Positions 52,145 through 60,852 of a stretch of 64,000 nucleotides of DNA are shown in pieces. A program made the position numbers and the translations under genes. The stretch spans positions 186,001 to 250,000 of the forward strand of contig NZ_JNZY01000005.1 of NCBI RefSeq assembly GCF_000717655.1. Direction: 5' to 3'. Source of the stretch: Streptomyces katrae. GTDB taxonomy: Bacteria; Actinomycetota; Actinomycetes; Streptomycetales; Streptomycetaceae. Numbering within the stretch: the stretch's first letter is position 1; each line of letters opens with the position of its first letter. The notes under the pieces are model-generated. The model was not told the origin of the DNA and did no database searches. It saw nothing but the letters and a program-made list of their open reading frames with translations.

Positions 52145-52867
52145 ATGACCCGGCAGACGGAAACGGCGCCCCGGACGCCCCTGAGCAGGGACCGGGTGCT
52201 GCGCGCCGCCGTCGCGCTGGCCGACGGCATCGGGATCGAGGCGCTGAGCATGCGCAGGCTCGCCCAGGAGCTGGGCGTGGTGCCGATGGCGCTCTACAAG
52301 CACGTCGCCAACAAGGAACAGCTCCTGGACGGCATGGTGGAGGCCGTGGTGGGCGAGATCGACCCCCCGGCCCCCGGATCCCACTGGCAGGGCGCGGTCC
52401 GGCAGCGGATCCTCTCGGCTCGGGCGGCCCTGCTGGGGCACCCCTGGGCGGCTCAGGTGATCCGGTCACGCACCGGCCCGACCCCGGCGGTGCTCGCGTA
52501 CGTGGACTCGGTGATCGGGATGTTCCGCGGCGGCGGCTTCTCGGTCGATCTCACCCATCACGTGATGCATGCACTGGGCAGCCGCGTGCTGGGCTTCACC
52601 CAGGAGCTGTTCGACGCCGCCCCGGACTCCGGTCCCGAGGGACAGCCGGCCGTGCCCCCGGCGGCCGCGGCGGCCTACCCCCACGTCACGGAGCTGGCCA
52701 TGGCCGCCGCCCACGACGGCGATTCCGTCGTGGGCGGCGGGTGTGACGATCAGTTCGAATTCGAGTTCGCGCTGGATCTGCTCCTGGACGGCTTCGAACG
52801 CCTCCGGCAGCAGGGCTGGACATCGAGCGCCCGTCGCTCGCGCACCGGCAGCGGCCTGATCGCGTAG
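52145..52867 (+). CDS. TetR/AcrR-family regulator
   Basis: 240 residues. The helix-turn-helix lies at about residues 18-62 (SMRRLAQELGVVPMALYKHV, then ANKEQLLDGM). The C-terminal part resembles TetR_C class proteins, with a helix-rich pocket and FEFEFALDLLLDGFERL at the end. GGGAG upstream supports the ATG. Transcribed divergently from the DUF4386 gene with two identical-core palindromes in the gap, it is expected to repress both. It is distinct from the TetR protein at 5228, whose sites differ. Confidence 0.92.
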   Translation: MTRQTETAPRTPLSRDRVLRAAVALADGIGIEALSMRRLAQELGVVPMALYKHVANKEQLLDGMVEAVVGEIDPPAPGSHWQGAVRQRILSARAALLGHPWAAQVIRSRTGPTPAVLAYVDSVIGMFRGGGFSVDLTHHVMHALGSRVLGFTQELFDAAPDSGPEGQPAVPPAAAAAYPHVTELAMAAAHDGDSVVGGGCDDQFEFEFALDLLLDGFERLRQQGWTSSARRSRTGSGLIA

Positions 52868-52876
52868 GCTCGGCCA

Positions 52877-53497
52877 ATGGCCAAGTACTTCGACGTGCAC
52901 CCCGACAACCCTCAGCAGCGCACCATCGGCAGTGTCGCTGACAGCATCCGCTCCGGCGCGCTCGTCGCGTACCCCACGGACTCCTGCTACGCGCTGGGCT
53001 GCCAGCTCGGCAACCGTGACGGCCTCGCCCGGATCCGGTCCATCCGCAACCTGGACGACCGCCACCACTTCACGCTGGTGTGCCAGGACTTCGCCCAGCT
53101 GGGCCAGTTCGTGCAGATCGACAACGACGTGTTCCGTGCGATCAAGGCGTCCACGCCGGGCAGTTACACCTTCATCCTGCCCGCGACGAAGGAAGTGCCG
53201 CGCCAGCTGCTGCACCCCAAGAAGAAGACGGTCGGCGTACGCATTCCCGACCACGCGGTGACCCAGGCCCTGCTCGCCGAGCTGGGCGAGCCGCTGCTGT
53301 CCAGCACCCTGCTCCTGCCCGACGAGCCGGAGCCGCTGACGCAGGGCTGGGAGATCAAGGAGCGGCTCGACTATCTGGTGGACGTCGTGGTCGACTCGGG
53401 CGACTGCGGGACCGAGCCGACCACCGTCATCGACTTCTCCGGCGGCGACACCGAGATCGTCCGCCGCGGAGCGGGCGACACCACGCGCTTCGAGTGA
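52877..53497 (+). CDS. YciO/YrdC/Sua5-family L-threonylcarbamoyladenylate synthase-like protein
   Basis: 206 residues, the length of YciO. Conserved elements are GALVAYPTDSCYALGCQLGN, RIRSIRNLDDRHHFTLVCQD (replacing the KxR-SxN arrangement), STPGSYTFILPATKEVP, KTVGVRIPDH and EPLLSSTLLLP. YrdC makes the threonylcarbamoyl-AMP used for tRNA t6A; YciO paralogues keep the fold with uncertain activity. The main tsaC is probably elsewhere with tsaD and prfA. It lies nine bases after the TetR stop, so they may share a transcript. Confidence 0.88.
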   Translation: MAKYFDVHPDNPQQRTIGSVADSIRSGALVAYPTDSCYALGCQLGNRDGLARIRSIRNLDDRHHFTLVCQDFAQLGQFVQIDNDVFRAIKASTPGSYTFILPATKEVPRQLLHPKKKTVGVRIPDHAVTQALLAELGEPLLSSTLLLPDEPEPLTQGWEIKERLDYLVDVVVDSGDCGTEPTTVIDFSGGDTEIVRRGAGDTTRFE

Positions 53498-53527
53498 CGT
53501 CGCCCGGCGGCCGTGCGGACAGGCGGG

Positions 53528-53959
53528 TCAGCAGCCGAAGTCGATGCGCCGGAACGTCGCGTAGTGGTCGGCGGTGTAGTAGTCCTCCTCCCCCTGCTGT
53601 CCGGTGATGATCCGGCGCGCCCCGCGGGTCGGCGAGCCCGGCGTCACGACCGTGTACTCGTGGTAGTAGCCGCTGCCGTGGACCGGCAGCAGCCGCTCAC
53701 GGTTCTGGAAGACGACGCCGTCCTGGGAGTAGGGGAACGGACCGCCCTCGTCGATGAGGTCGAGGGTGTGGTGCGCCTGGGACGGCAGCGCCGAGTGGCA
53801 GACGCTGCCGGCCGCTGCCGCGGAGGCGGCCGCGACGGAGACGGGTGCGGAGGCGGGAGCGGAGGCCGCAGAGGCGGCTGGTCCGGTGAGGAGCGCGGCG
53901 GCGACCGCCGCGGCGCCGGCGAGGGCCACGAAGGGTGGGGGGATTCTCATGCGGCCCAT
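53528..53959 (-). CDS. Secreted guanyl-specific ribonuclease (RNase Sa type)
   Basis: 143 residues: a signal peptide (PPPFVALAGAAAVAAALLTG), an Ala/Ser-rich linker and a mature 96-residue RNase close to RNase Sa. The signature runs SVCHSALPSQAHHTLDLI, GPFPYSQDGVVFQNRERLLP, GYYHEYTVVTPGSPTRGARR and DYYTADHYATFRRIDFGC. The base Glu (HEYTVV), arginines and acid His (DHYATF) are present, and the first and last cysteines form the single disulphide. It cleaves RNA 3' of guanosine. Extracellular RNases normally need a barstar-like inhibitor, which is not adjacent. An ATG three codons later (53950) is equally possible; neither has a clear ribosome site. Confidence 0.95.
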   Translation of the reverse strand: MGRMRIPPPFVALAGAAAVAAALLTGPAASAASAPASAPVSVAAASAAAAGSVCHSALPSQAHHTLDLIDEGGPFPYSQDGVVFQNRERLLPVHGSGYYHEYTVVTPGSPTRGARRIITGQQGEEDYYTADHYATFRRIDFGC

Positions 53960-54137
53960 GATGACGCGCGTAGAGCGGTGACCGTCAACGCCAACTCCGT
54001 TGAGTTTCCTGCCTGTTCACCGTGGATGCACAGTCCGTGGCCCGGATGCCGCCCGCGCTTCGTGCGGACGTAACCTGAGGCACCGGGTGACACCGCTGGC
54101 AGGATGATCACCAGTCGACCGAGAGAGGTGCCGCACC

Positions 54138-54806
54138 ATGGCCGTCGTCCACCGGACCACGATGACCCCGGGCAAGCTGGAGCTGCTCGCTTCCTGGCTT
54201 CCCACTCAGCCCTGGTACCAGGGCCCGGACGCGGGAAGTGCGCCGCGGCCGGCCAAGGCCGGGGGCTTCCGGCTCGACGACCCGCAGGGCGAGGTCGGGA
54301 TCGAGTTCATGGCGGTCACCGACGGTGCGGGAGACCGGCCGGTCACGTACCTCGTGCCCCTCACCTACCGCGGAGCCCCGCTCGACGGGGCGGAGCACGC
54401 CTTCATCGGCACCTCCGAGCACGGGGTGCTGGGGCGCCGGTGGATCTACGACGGAACCCACGACCCGGTCCTCGTCGACCGGTTGTACGCGCTCGTGCTC
54501 GGCGAGGCCGAGGCGCAGGCCCAGAGCGAGAGCGACACGCCCGACCCGTCCGTCACGGGCTGGTCCGCGGGCGCCGCCCGCCCGGGGCCTCTCTCGGTCC
54601 TGGAGGTGTCCGGCGGTCCGGACACGTCCGATGTGCGCGTGCAGACCTCCGCCGGGAAGCTGACCATCAGCGTCCAGCGCGTCCTGCGGCCCGTACCGGC
54701 GCAGGCCGACACCGCCACCGGGCAGCTGCTGGGGCACGTCACTGCGGACTGGAGCCTGCCGGACGGCACGAGGGCCCGCGGCCGGTACGCCATCGTCCAC
54801 GCGTAG
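54138..54806 (+). CDS. Orphan maltokinase N-terminal cap-like protein
   Basis: 222 residues. The opening VVHRTTMTPGKLELLASWLP, PAKAGGFRLDDPQGEVGIEF, VTYLVPLTYRGAPLDGAEHA and HGVLGRRWIYDGTHDPVLVD match the N-terminal cap domain of actinobacterial maltokinases (Mak, GlgE pathway) and related putative sugar-metabolism proteins. The kinase domain is absent. It may bind malto-oligosaccharides or nucleotides, or regulate partner kinases; this is inference. The next gene, a DUF6296 protein, lies 72 bases downstream. Confidence 0.85.
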   Translation: MAVVHRTTMTPGKLELLASWLPTQPWYQGPDAGSAPRPAKAGGFRLDDPQGEVGIEFMAVTDGAGDRPVTYLVPLTYRGAPLDGAEHAFIGTSEHGVLGRRWIYDGTHDPVLVDRLYALVLGEAEAQAQSESDTPDPSVTGWSAGAARPGPLSVLEVSGGPDTSDVRVQTSAGKLTISVQRVLRPVPAQADTATGQLLGHVTADWSLPDGTRARGRYAIVHA

Positions 54807-54878
54807 GCGGCGCGCGCCGGGCGTTGCGCGCATCATGGTGGTGGGGAAATCCCTTTCGCCCGGCAGAGGAGGGCGCGG

Positions 54879-55106
54879 ATGAGTTCCGAGCGCTACGAGC
54901 TGGTGTTTTCCGAGGGACCGGAAACGAGCGAGGACGTCGTCGTGGTGACGGCCACCGGCCAGGCCGGTCCGGGCGGCCACCCGGTCTACACGGACGCGAC
55001 CGGCATCGTCCGGGCGGAGATCAGCGACCAGGACGAGGTACGCGTCCTGGCCTCCGGTGGCGGCCAGAACCCGGCCCGCGTGGTCCGGGTCAGGCCGCTG
55101 CCCTGA
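54879..55106 (+). CDS. DUF6296-like small protein
   Basis: 75 residues with the pattern RYELVFSEGPETSEDVVVVT, GGHPVYTDATGIVRAEISDQ and EVRVLASGGGQ, seen in a Streptomyces-restricted family. It is acidic, beta-rich, and probably a small cytoplasmic OB-like or swapped-hairpin fold. GAGGAGGG before the ATG is a strong ribosome site. Function is unknown. Confidence 0.72.
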   Translation: MSSERYELVFSEGPETSEDVVVVTATGQAGPGGHPVYTDATGIVRAEISDQDEVRVLASGGGQNPARVVRVRPLP

Positions 55107-55159
55107 ATGCGCGCTCTCGGCGGGACGGTAAAGGGCGGCCCGGCCGCGGACGTTGCCGC

Positions 55160-55183
55160 GTTGCTCCGTTGCTCCGTTGCTCC
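55160..55183 (+). repeat. Three tandem 8-bp repeats
   Basis: GTTGCTCC occurs three times head to tail in the gap before the L,D-transpeptidase gene. The unit would shift frame if coding, and no gene covers it; it may affect promoter spacing or be neutral. Confidence 0.7.
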
Positions 55184-55297
55184 GTACGAGTTCTCTTGCG
55201 TGCCCGTTCGGTCGCACGCTCCGAGCGCATGATCATCATTTAGCCGCGCAATCGTTTTGATACTCCCATCGGGCCGTGGGCGAGCTGGGAGGGCTGC

Positions 55298-56773
55298 GTG
55301 GCGATGTCATCGACGCACCGTGGACAACAGGAGCGAAAGGCGAGACGGGCACGAAGGATCAGGGCGTGGAGTGTGGTGGCCGCCGTGACCGGCGCCGTCC
55401 TCGTCGTCGTCGCGGCGCCGGACCGGGCGCCGGAGCAGGACGGCAAGGGGTCGGCGGCCGGCGGCCCCGACGCCTCCGTGACCTTGCTGGTCGGCCGGGC
55501 CCTGGACGAGGGGGAAGGCGGCATCGCCGCCCGGTGCACGGTGGAGGGCTTCCGGGACGGCCTGTGCACCGGCTGGCGGCAGCAGCGCGTACGGGCCACC
55601 GCCCGGGGCGCCGGGTCGGTGTTGCGGGGCCCCGCGTCCCGCGAGGCCGACGGGTCGGTTCGTACGGTCGTCCTCCCCACGAACGCCGGCGGTCCGCTCG
55701 AGATCGCGCTCGCCGAGGCGGGTCAGCTCACGGACGTCACCGTCCGCGACGGGCACGGGCGCTACGTGGCCGGCGCACTCGCCCCGAAGAACCGCCGCTG
55801 GGCCAACACCGAGCCGCTGCGCGCCGGCGAGCTCTACACCGTACGGGTCGGCGCCCAGGACGCGGCCGGGACGCCGGTCGGCGCCACCATGGCATTCCGG
55901 ACCGCGCCGCCTCCGGACGGGGGCAGGCTCACGGTGGAGTTCGGGCCGAGGCCCGGGACGTACGGCGCGGGGCAGATCGTGACCGCCGCCCTGAGCCGGC
56001 CGGTTCCCGCCACCGACCGGACCGCCCGGGCACGGGTGGAGCGGGCGCTCCAGGTGACCTCGGAGCCGGTGGTCGAGGGCGGCTGGCACTGGGTGGACGA
56101 CTCGACGCTGCACTATCGCCCCCGTACGTACTGGCCGGCGCACGCCGAGGTGCACGTGACGAGCGGTCTCGACGGGGTCGAGGTCGGCGAGCACGGCTAC
56201 GGCGGCCCCTCGGACTCCACGGAGTTCACCATCGGGGACCGGATCGAGGCGGTCACCGACTCCGCCGCCCACGAGATGACCGTACGCCGCAACGGCCGGG
56301 TCATCCGGACGATCCCGGTCACCACCGGAAAGGAGGGGTTCCGGACCCGCAGCGGTGTCAAGGTCGTGCTGCGCAAGGAGTACCAGGTCCGGATGCGCGG
56401 GGACACCGTCGGCATCAGACCCGGCACGAGCGAGTTCTACGACCTGCCGGTGTTCTACGCGACGCGGGTCACGTGGAGCGGCGAGTACGTGCACGCCGCG
56501 CCCTGGTCGGTCGCGTCGCAGGGTGAGGAGAACGTGAGCCACGGCTGCACCGGCATGAGCACGGCGGACGCCGCCTGGTTCTTCCAGACGGTACGCGAGG
56601 GGGACATCGTGCAGGTGGTGAACAGCGGCGGCGAGCCGATGGCGCCGTTCGACAACGGCTTCGGCGACTGGAACCTGGACTGGCGGTCCTGGCAGGCGGG
56701 CAGCTCCCTCACGTCCGTGCCCGTCCCGGCGGTGTCGCGCCATGCCTCGTCCCGGCTGCGGCCCCTGACATGA
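55298..56773 (+). CDS. L,D-transpeptidase (YkuD), Ig-like plus catalytic domain
   Basis: 491 residues. An N-terminal signal anchor (AWSVVAAVTGAVLVVVAAPD) is followed by about 160 residues of unclear beta sequence, then a bacterial Ig-like domain (TVEFGPRPGTYGAGQIVTAA). The YkuD domain begins near residue 310 (GDRIEAVTDSAAHEMTVRRN). Its catalytic triad segment is EYVHAAPWSVASQGEENVSHGCTGMS, with the HAAPW histidine and the SHGC cysteine. It makes 3-3 cross-links in peptidoglycan at the outer face of the membrane. GGGAGG five bases before GTG 55298 fixes the start; an ATG six bases later is an alternative. Confidence 0.93.
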   Translation: MAMSSTHRGQQERKARRARRIRAWSVVAAVTGAVLVVVAAPDRAPEQDGKGSAAGGPDASVTLLVGRALDEGEGGIAARCTVEGFRDGLCTGWRQQRVRATARGAGSVLRGPASREADGSVRTVVLPTNAGGPLEIALAEAGQLTDVTVRDGHGRYVAGALAPKNRRWANTEPLRAGELYTVRVGAQDAAGTPVGATMAFRTAPPPDGGRLTVEFGPRPGTYGAGQIVTAALSRPVPATDRTARARVERALQVTSEPVVEGGWHWVDDSTLHYRPRTYWPAHAEVHVTSGLDGVEVGEHGYGGPSDSTEFTIGDRIEAVTDSAAHEMTVRRNGRVIRTIPVTTGKEGFRTRSGVKVVLRKEYQVRMRGDTVGIRPGTSEFYDLPVFYATRVTWSGEYVHAAPWSVASQGEENVSHGCTGMSTADAAWFFQTVREGDIVQVVNSGGEPMAPFDNGFGDWNLDWRSWQAGSSLTSVPVPAVSRHASSRLRPLT

Positions 56774-56790
56774 CGGCACGATGAGGCATG

Positions 56791-56822
56791 CGCTGTACCC
56801 GGCGGATCCCCCGGGTACAGCG
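56791..56822. terminator. Bidirectional terminator hairpin
   Basis: CGCTGTACCCGG-n8-CCGGGTACAGCG, a perfect 12-bp stem between the convergent transpeptidase and DUF4360 genes. Confidence 0.85.
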
Positions 56823-56834
56823 CGTACCGGCTCG

Positions 56835-57515
56835 TCAGGGGTGCCTCGGTGTGGGGCAGACCTGCCAGGCGAGGTGGTAGAGGGTACTCACGCTCGCGTC
56901 CGTGGAGTCCATGGCCATGAAGCTGGTGGAAGTCTGCGGGTTGGACGTGCCCGCATTCACGCGCAGTTCCGTATTGATGTTGAAGTTTCGTTTCTCTCCG
57001 CACGGAGCCCAGACCAGATCCGCGTACTCCGTCTTGTCGCTCGCCTGCCAGTTGTCGTTGTGCGGCCCGTTGAACTGATGGGTGCGCTGTGTGGTCTGGG
57101 GCATTCCCTGGAAGTAGTAGTTCGCGCGCTCCTGCCCCCATGCCCCGGGCTGGAGGAATGCGAATCCGCGGTAGTCCGCCTGGACAATCGCATAGGTGAA
57201 TCCCGAAGGAACGTGGACGCGGAGATTGAGCTGGCAGTTCTTGCGGAATGCCGTCGGCGGCGCACCGGGGCCCACCTGGGCGAGGTACTCACTGTAGGTG
57301 ACCGTGAAGGCGGTGTTGTCCGGGGCGACGGCCACCTCGGCTGTGCCTTCGCGACAGCCGGATCCGTTGACCGTGGCGAGTTCGATCACGATCTTGTCGG
57401 GAGGCGCGGTGATCTGCGGGGTGGGGCCGGCGGCACCGGCGGACGTCGTCGCCGAGGCGATCAGCACGGCCGCCGCGCCGCCGGTGAGCAGGGTACGAGA
57501 CAGGGAATGAGACAT
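56835..57515 (-). CDS. Secreted DUF4360 protein, copy 1
   Basis: 226 residues with a signal peptide (SHSLSRTLLTGGAAAVLIAS) and the DUF4360 pattern: NGSGCREGTAEVAVAPDN, FTVTYSEYLAQVG, FRKNCQLNLRVHVPSGFTYA and DYRGFAFLQPGAWGQERANY. Four cysteines recur at fixed positions in the family and likely form disulphides. AGGAG eight bases before the ATG at 57515 decides the start. It is a paralogue of the next gene upstream, with about 60 percent identity by eye, implying tandem duplication. Confidence 0.9.
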   Translation of the reverse strand: MSHSLSRTLLTGGAAAVLIASATTSAGAAGPTPQITAPPDKIVIELATVNGSGCREGTAEVAVAPDNTAFTVTYSEYLAQVGPGAPPTAFRKNCQLNLRVHVPSGFTYAIVQADYRGFAFLQPGAWGQERANYYFQGMPQTTQRTHQFNGPHNDNWQASDKTEYADLVWAPCGEKRNFNINTELRVNAGTSNPQTSTSFMAMDSTDASVSTLYHLAWQVCPTPRHP

Positions 57516-57567
57516 CGTTGTCACTCCTGATCATCGGTCGGTGTGTCCTGCGCTCGCTCACGCCGCG

Positions 57568-58212
57568 TCAGACCGCGGGGCATTCCTTCCACGCGAAGTG
57601 GTAGATCGTGCCGACACTGCCGTCCGTCGAGTCCATGCTCATGAAGCTCAGGGCCTGCGGGTTCGACGTCCCCGAGTAGACCCGCAGTTCGCTGTTGACG
57701 TTGAGGTTGCGCTCCTCGCCGCAGGGCGCATAGACGAGGTCCTGGTACTCGGTCTGGTCGCTCGCCTGCCAGTTGTCGGAGTACGGGCCGTTGAACTGGT
57801 GGGTCGTACGGGCCGTCTGCGCCATGCCCTGGAAGTAGTAGTTCGCGCGCTCCTGGCCGTAGGCCCCGCGCTGGAGGTGGGCGAAGCCGCGGTAGTCGGC
57901 GCGGGCGATGGCGTACGTGAACCCCTGCGGTACGTGGACCTGCAGGGCGAGCTGACAGTTCTTGCGGAACTCGGTGCCGCCGGAACCGGCGCCGGCCTGG
58001 GCCAGGTAGTTGCTGTACGTGACGGTGAACGACGTGTTGTCGGAGGCCGCGGCGACGCTCGCGGTCCCCTGCGGGCATCCTGATCCGTTGACGCCGACCA
58101 CGTCGACGGTGATTCTTCCGGGCGGCGTGGATGCGGTATGGGCCTGAGCGGGCAGGGCCAGGGCGGATAACGCCGCGACCGCCGCGCCGACGGTGAGTCT
58201 GCGGAGCAACAT
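57568..58212 (-). CDS. Secreted DUF4360 protein, copy 2
   Basis: 214 residues. The signal peptide is LLRRLTVGAAVAALSALALP; the mature part has NGSGCPQGTASVAAASDN, FTVTYSNYLAQAG, FRKNCQLALQVHVPQGFTYA and DLVYAPCGEERNLNVNSELR. GGAG eight bases before the ATG at 58212 sets the start; upstream in-frame codons are not coding-like. It precedes copy 1 in the same direction with 52 bases between, so the two are probably co-transcribed. Function is unknown; secretion and cysteines suggest an envelope or extracellular role. Confidence 0.9.
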   Translation of the reverse strand: MLLRRLTVGAAVAALSALALPAQAHTASTPPGRITVDVVGVNGSGCPQGTASVAAASDNTSFTVTYSNYLAQAGAGSGGTEFRKNCQLALQVHVPQGFTYAIARADYRGFAHLQRGAYGQERANYYFQGMAQTARTTHQFNGPYSDNWQASDQTEYQDLVYAPCGEERNLNVNSELRVYSGTSNPQALSFMSMDSTDGSVGTIYHFAWKECPAV

Positions 58213-58494
58213 CTTCGTTTCTCCATTCATTCGTCCCGCGGAGACATTCGTCCTGCGGAACCGGAATTCGCCATGCACATGCCACCACAGTGGGTGCGTG
58301 CTGGGAAGGACGCGATATGGACAACGCCCCCGGCCCGCCCGCCCTGGCCGAATTCCGCAATCCCCGCAGCAGTCCCCCGCCCCCGCCCATCAGCCCCGCT
58401 CCCCCGCCCCGCCCGGGAAACCCGGCGCACGGCCGTGGCACGACAATGACCGGAAGGAGCGTGTGCGGGCGTACGGGCTGGGCAGGCGCAGGGC

Positions 58495-58872
58495 ATGGCG
58501 TTGCAGCACCCGGGGGAACGCAAGCGCGAGGGGCGTGCCGCCCGCTTCGAGAAGCTGGCCGAGCTCGCCTCCAATTTCACGAGCTCCGCCGTCTTCTCCC
58601 TGCTGTGCGTGCTCCTGGTCGCCGGTTACGTGGTCACCCACGTGGCGGGGCTGTCCACGGAGTGGCAGCACCTCGCGGGCGACGCCATGGCTGCCGTGTC
58701 CCTGCTGCTGCTCGCCCTGCTGAAGAACTCCGAGCGCCGCGCCGAGCACGCCATCCAGCGCAAGCTCGACGCGATCGCCGCGGCCCTGCTGGAGCAGCAG
58801 GAGGGCAAGGAGGGCGAGAGCAGGGCCCGTGAGGACCTGGAATCGGCCATCGGCATGGAGGAGCGGCTGTAG
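58495..58872 (+). CDS. Small membrane protein, low-affinity iron permease-like
   Basis: 125 residues with two helices (FTSSAVFSLLCVLLVAGYVV and GDAMAAVSLLLLALLKNSER). The layout, FEKLAELASNF before helix 1, LSTEWQHLAGDAMAAVS between, and a coiled tail (AIQRKLDAIAAALLEQQEGK) after helix 2, matches the low-affinity iron permease (PF04120) pattern of a short two-helix unit followed by KLDE-like residues. Transport activity has not been shown for such short bacterial forms. No clear ribosome site precedes the ATG. Confidence 0.65.
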   Translation: MALQHPGERKREGRAARFEKLAELASNFTSSAVFSLLCVLLVAGYVVTHVAGLSTEWQHLAGDAMAAVSLLLLALLKNSERRAEHAIQRKLDAIAAALLEQQEGKEGESRAREDLESAIGMEERL

Positions 58873-58890
58873 AGCCGGGAGGGCCCGCGC

Positions 58891-58919
58891 CCGGGGCACT
58901 CGCCGCGCGAGTGCCCCGG
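58891..58919. terminator. Bidirectional terminator hairpin
   Basis: CCGGGGCACTCGC-cgc-GCGAGTGCCCCGG: a perfect 13-bp stem with a 3-base loop between the convergent small membrane protein and kinase genes. Confidence 0.88.
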
Positions 58920-58923
58920 AGCC

Positions 58924-60852
58924 TCAGCTCCTCTTCTTCGGCTCCTCGGCGTTGCGCCAGATCGTGAGGTCGAGCGTGATGTAGTTGCTCGGGTCGTTCG
59001 CGCCCGACTTGCCGCGGTACGTCGCCACCGCGATGTGGCCCGCGTCGCTGAGCACGCAGACCTCCGTCCCGTCCGAGAGCTGGTCGAGGCCGATCTTCTC
59101 GGTGTAGCGGGTTTCGGCGCGGCAGGTCTCCAGCGAACCCTTCTGGGAGTTGTTCAGCACGACCAGCTTGCCGTTGTTGGTGCCGAGCTTCGTGTCCCCG
59201 AAGAGGGTGTCGACGTAGAAGTAGAGGTCGCCGTGGTTGTACATCACGCCGGCGTTGCCGCCGGTGGCGGGGCGCGGCGGGTTGTCGGCCAGCATGAGCT
59301 GGTAGTTGGCCGTCAGGTTGATGCCCTGGTACGAGGCCGGGGCGGGGTCGGAGCGCTTCTGGCCCTTGTCCTGGGAGCCGCCGCTGGGGGCTGCGGCGCT
59401 CGGGCTTCCGCCCGTGGAGGCCGAGCTGCCCTTGGCCTTGTCGTCGGAGCCGTCCGGCAGCAGGGAACCGATGACCGCGAGGCCGATCACCGCTGCCACC
59501 ACGGCTCCGGCGATGATCAGACCCTTCGGCTTGCCCTGCGGCGCGGGGGGCGGGTACCCGGGGTGGTGGGCCGGCGACGGGGTCGGGTAGCCGGCCACGT
59601 ACCCGGGCGGCGGGGTCTGGTAACCAGGGTGGGTCTGGTGGCCCGGCGGCGGGGTCTGGTAGCCGGGCTGGGTCTGGTAACCGGGCGGAGGCGTCTGGTA
59701 ACCGGGCGGCACCGCGCCCGGAGGCACGGGAGCAGGCGCGGCACGCGGCGGAGCGGAAGGCGCCGCGCCCGGAGCGACGGGAGCGGTCGGTGCGTGCGCC
59801 GGGGCGGCGGGTGCGCTCTGCGTCGGCGCGGCGGCCACGCCAGGAGCGGACGGCGGGTACGGTGACGCGCCCTGCGCCGGAGGCTGCGGGGAGACTTCGG
59901 TCGGCGTCGGGGCCACGGCGGGCTGCGGCGGCGGGGTCTTCGCCGGTTCGGGCAGTTGGAGGCGCTCGGTGATGGACCCGGCGACCGCCTGGGGCAGCCA
60001 GTCCTCGCCCTGGCGGAGCGGGACGGGAGAGAGGTCGTGGCACATCTGGATGACCTCGGTCAGGGTGGGCCGGTCCGCCGGGTCACGGCTGAGGCACCGC
60101 GTCACGAGGGGCCGCAGCTCCTCCGGCAGCGCGCTGAGGTCGGGATCCTCGTGCACGATGCGGTACAGCACGGCGTGCGAGGACCCCTCACCGTAGGCGG
60201 GCGAACCGATCGCCGCGTACGCCACGATCTGGCCGAGGGCGAAGATGTCGGTGCCGGCGGTGACCGTACCGGCGGAGGCCTGCTCGGGTGCCATGAACGC
60301 GGGCGTGCCGACGCTGACGCCGCTGCCGGTCAGGGAAGTGGCGTCCGCCGCACGGGCGATGCCGAAGTCGATCACGCGCGGACCGTCGGCGGCGAGGAGT
60401 ACGTTCGCCGGCTTCAGGTCACGGTGGACGATGCCCGCGCCATGGATGACGTGCAGCGCCTCGGCGACCCCGACGGTCAGCAGCAGCACACTGCGCAGCG
60501 GCAGCCGCCCGTGCCGGGCCACGGCGTGCGCGAGGGAGGGGCCCGGCACGTACGCCGTGGCCAGCCAGGGCTGGGAGCCCTCGGTGTCGAAGTCGATGAC
60601 GGGCGCGGTGTAGAGGCCCTGCACCCGCTGCGCCGCCCGCACTTCCTGCTGGAAGCGCCGCCGGAACTCGGGGTCCTCGCTGAACTCGGGCCGGATCACC
60701 TTGAGGGCGATGGGCCGCCCGCCCGGCGTATAGGAGAGGTACACCTTGCCCATCCCGCCCGCGCCCAGCACGGCGGTCAGACGGTAACCGCCCACCGCGG
60801 CCGGGTCGTCGGGCCTGAGCGGCTGGAAAAGGTCGCTGGAAGGTGTACTCAT
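58924..60852 (-). CDS. Membrane-anchored Ser/Thr protein kinase
   Basis: 642 residues. The Hanks kinase domain is residues 20-275: AVLGAGGMGKVYLSYTPGG (P-loop), Lys51 in ALKVIRPE, HRDLKPANVLL with catalytic Asp145, DFG at 162 and GTPAFMAPEQ. A 150-residue Pro/Ala linker follows, with repeated GYQTPPPGYQTQPGYQ-like units. One transmembrane helix lies near 445 (GLIIAGAVVAAVIGLAVIGS). The 170-residue external part (NLTANYQLMLADNPPRP, YNHGDLYFYVDTLFGD) lacks PASTA repeats and may be a ligand-binding beta domain. It is a signalling kinase with an unknown stimulus. Confidence 0.93.
   Translation of the reverse strand: MSTPSSDLFQPLRPDDPAAVGGYRLTAVLGAGGMGKVYLSYTPGGRPIALKVIRPEFSEDPEFRRRFQQEVRAAQRVQGLYTAPVIDFDTEGSQPWLATAYVPGPSLAHAVARHGRLPLRSVLLLTVGVAEALHVIHGAGIVHRDLKPANVLLAADGPRVIDFGIARAADATSLTGSGVSVGTPAFMAPEQASAGTVTAGTDIFALGQIVAYAAIGSPAYGEGSSHAVLYRIVHEDPDLSALPEELRPLVTRCLSRDPADRPTLTEVIQMCHDLSPVPLRQGEDWLPQAVAGSITERLQLPEPAKTPPPQPAVAPTPTEVSPQPPAQGASPYPPSAPGVAAAPTQSAPAAPAHAPTAPVAPGAAPSAPPRAAPAPVPPGAVPPGYQTPPPGYQTQPGYQTPPPGHQTHPGYQTPPPGYVAGYPTPSPAHHPGYPPPAPQGKPKGLIIAGAVVAAVIGLAVIGSLLPDGSDDKAKGSSASTGGSPSAAAPSGGSQDKGQKRSDPAPASYQGINLTANYQLMLADNPPRPATGGNAGVMYNHGDLYFYVDTLFGDTKLGTNNGKLVVLNNSQKGSLETCRAETRYTEKIGLDQLSDGTEVCVLSDAGHIAVATYRGKSGANDPSNYITLDLTIWRNAEEPKKRS

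Noticed and set aside
59517..59744. Arg/Pro/Thr-rich short frame over the kinase linker as a separate gene
   Set aside because: It is a frame-shifted reading of the PGYQ repeats on the same strand, without a start signal.
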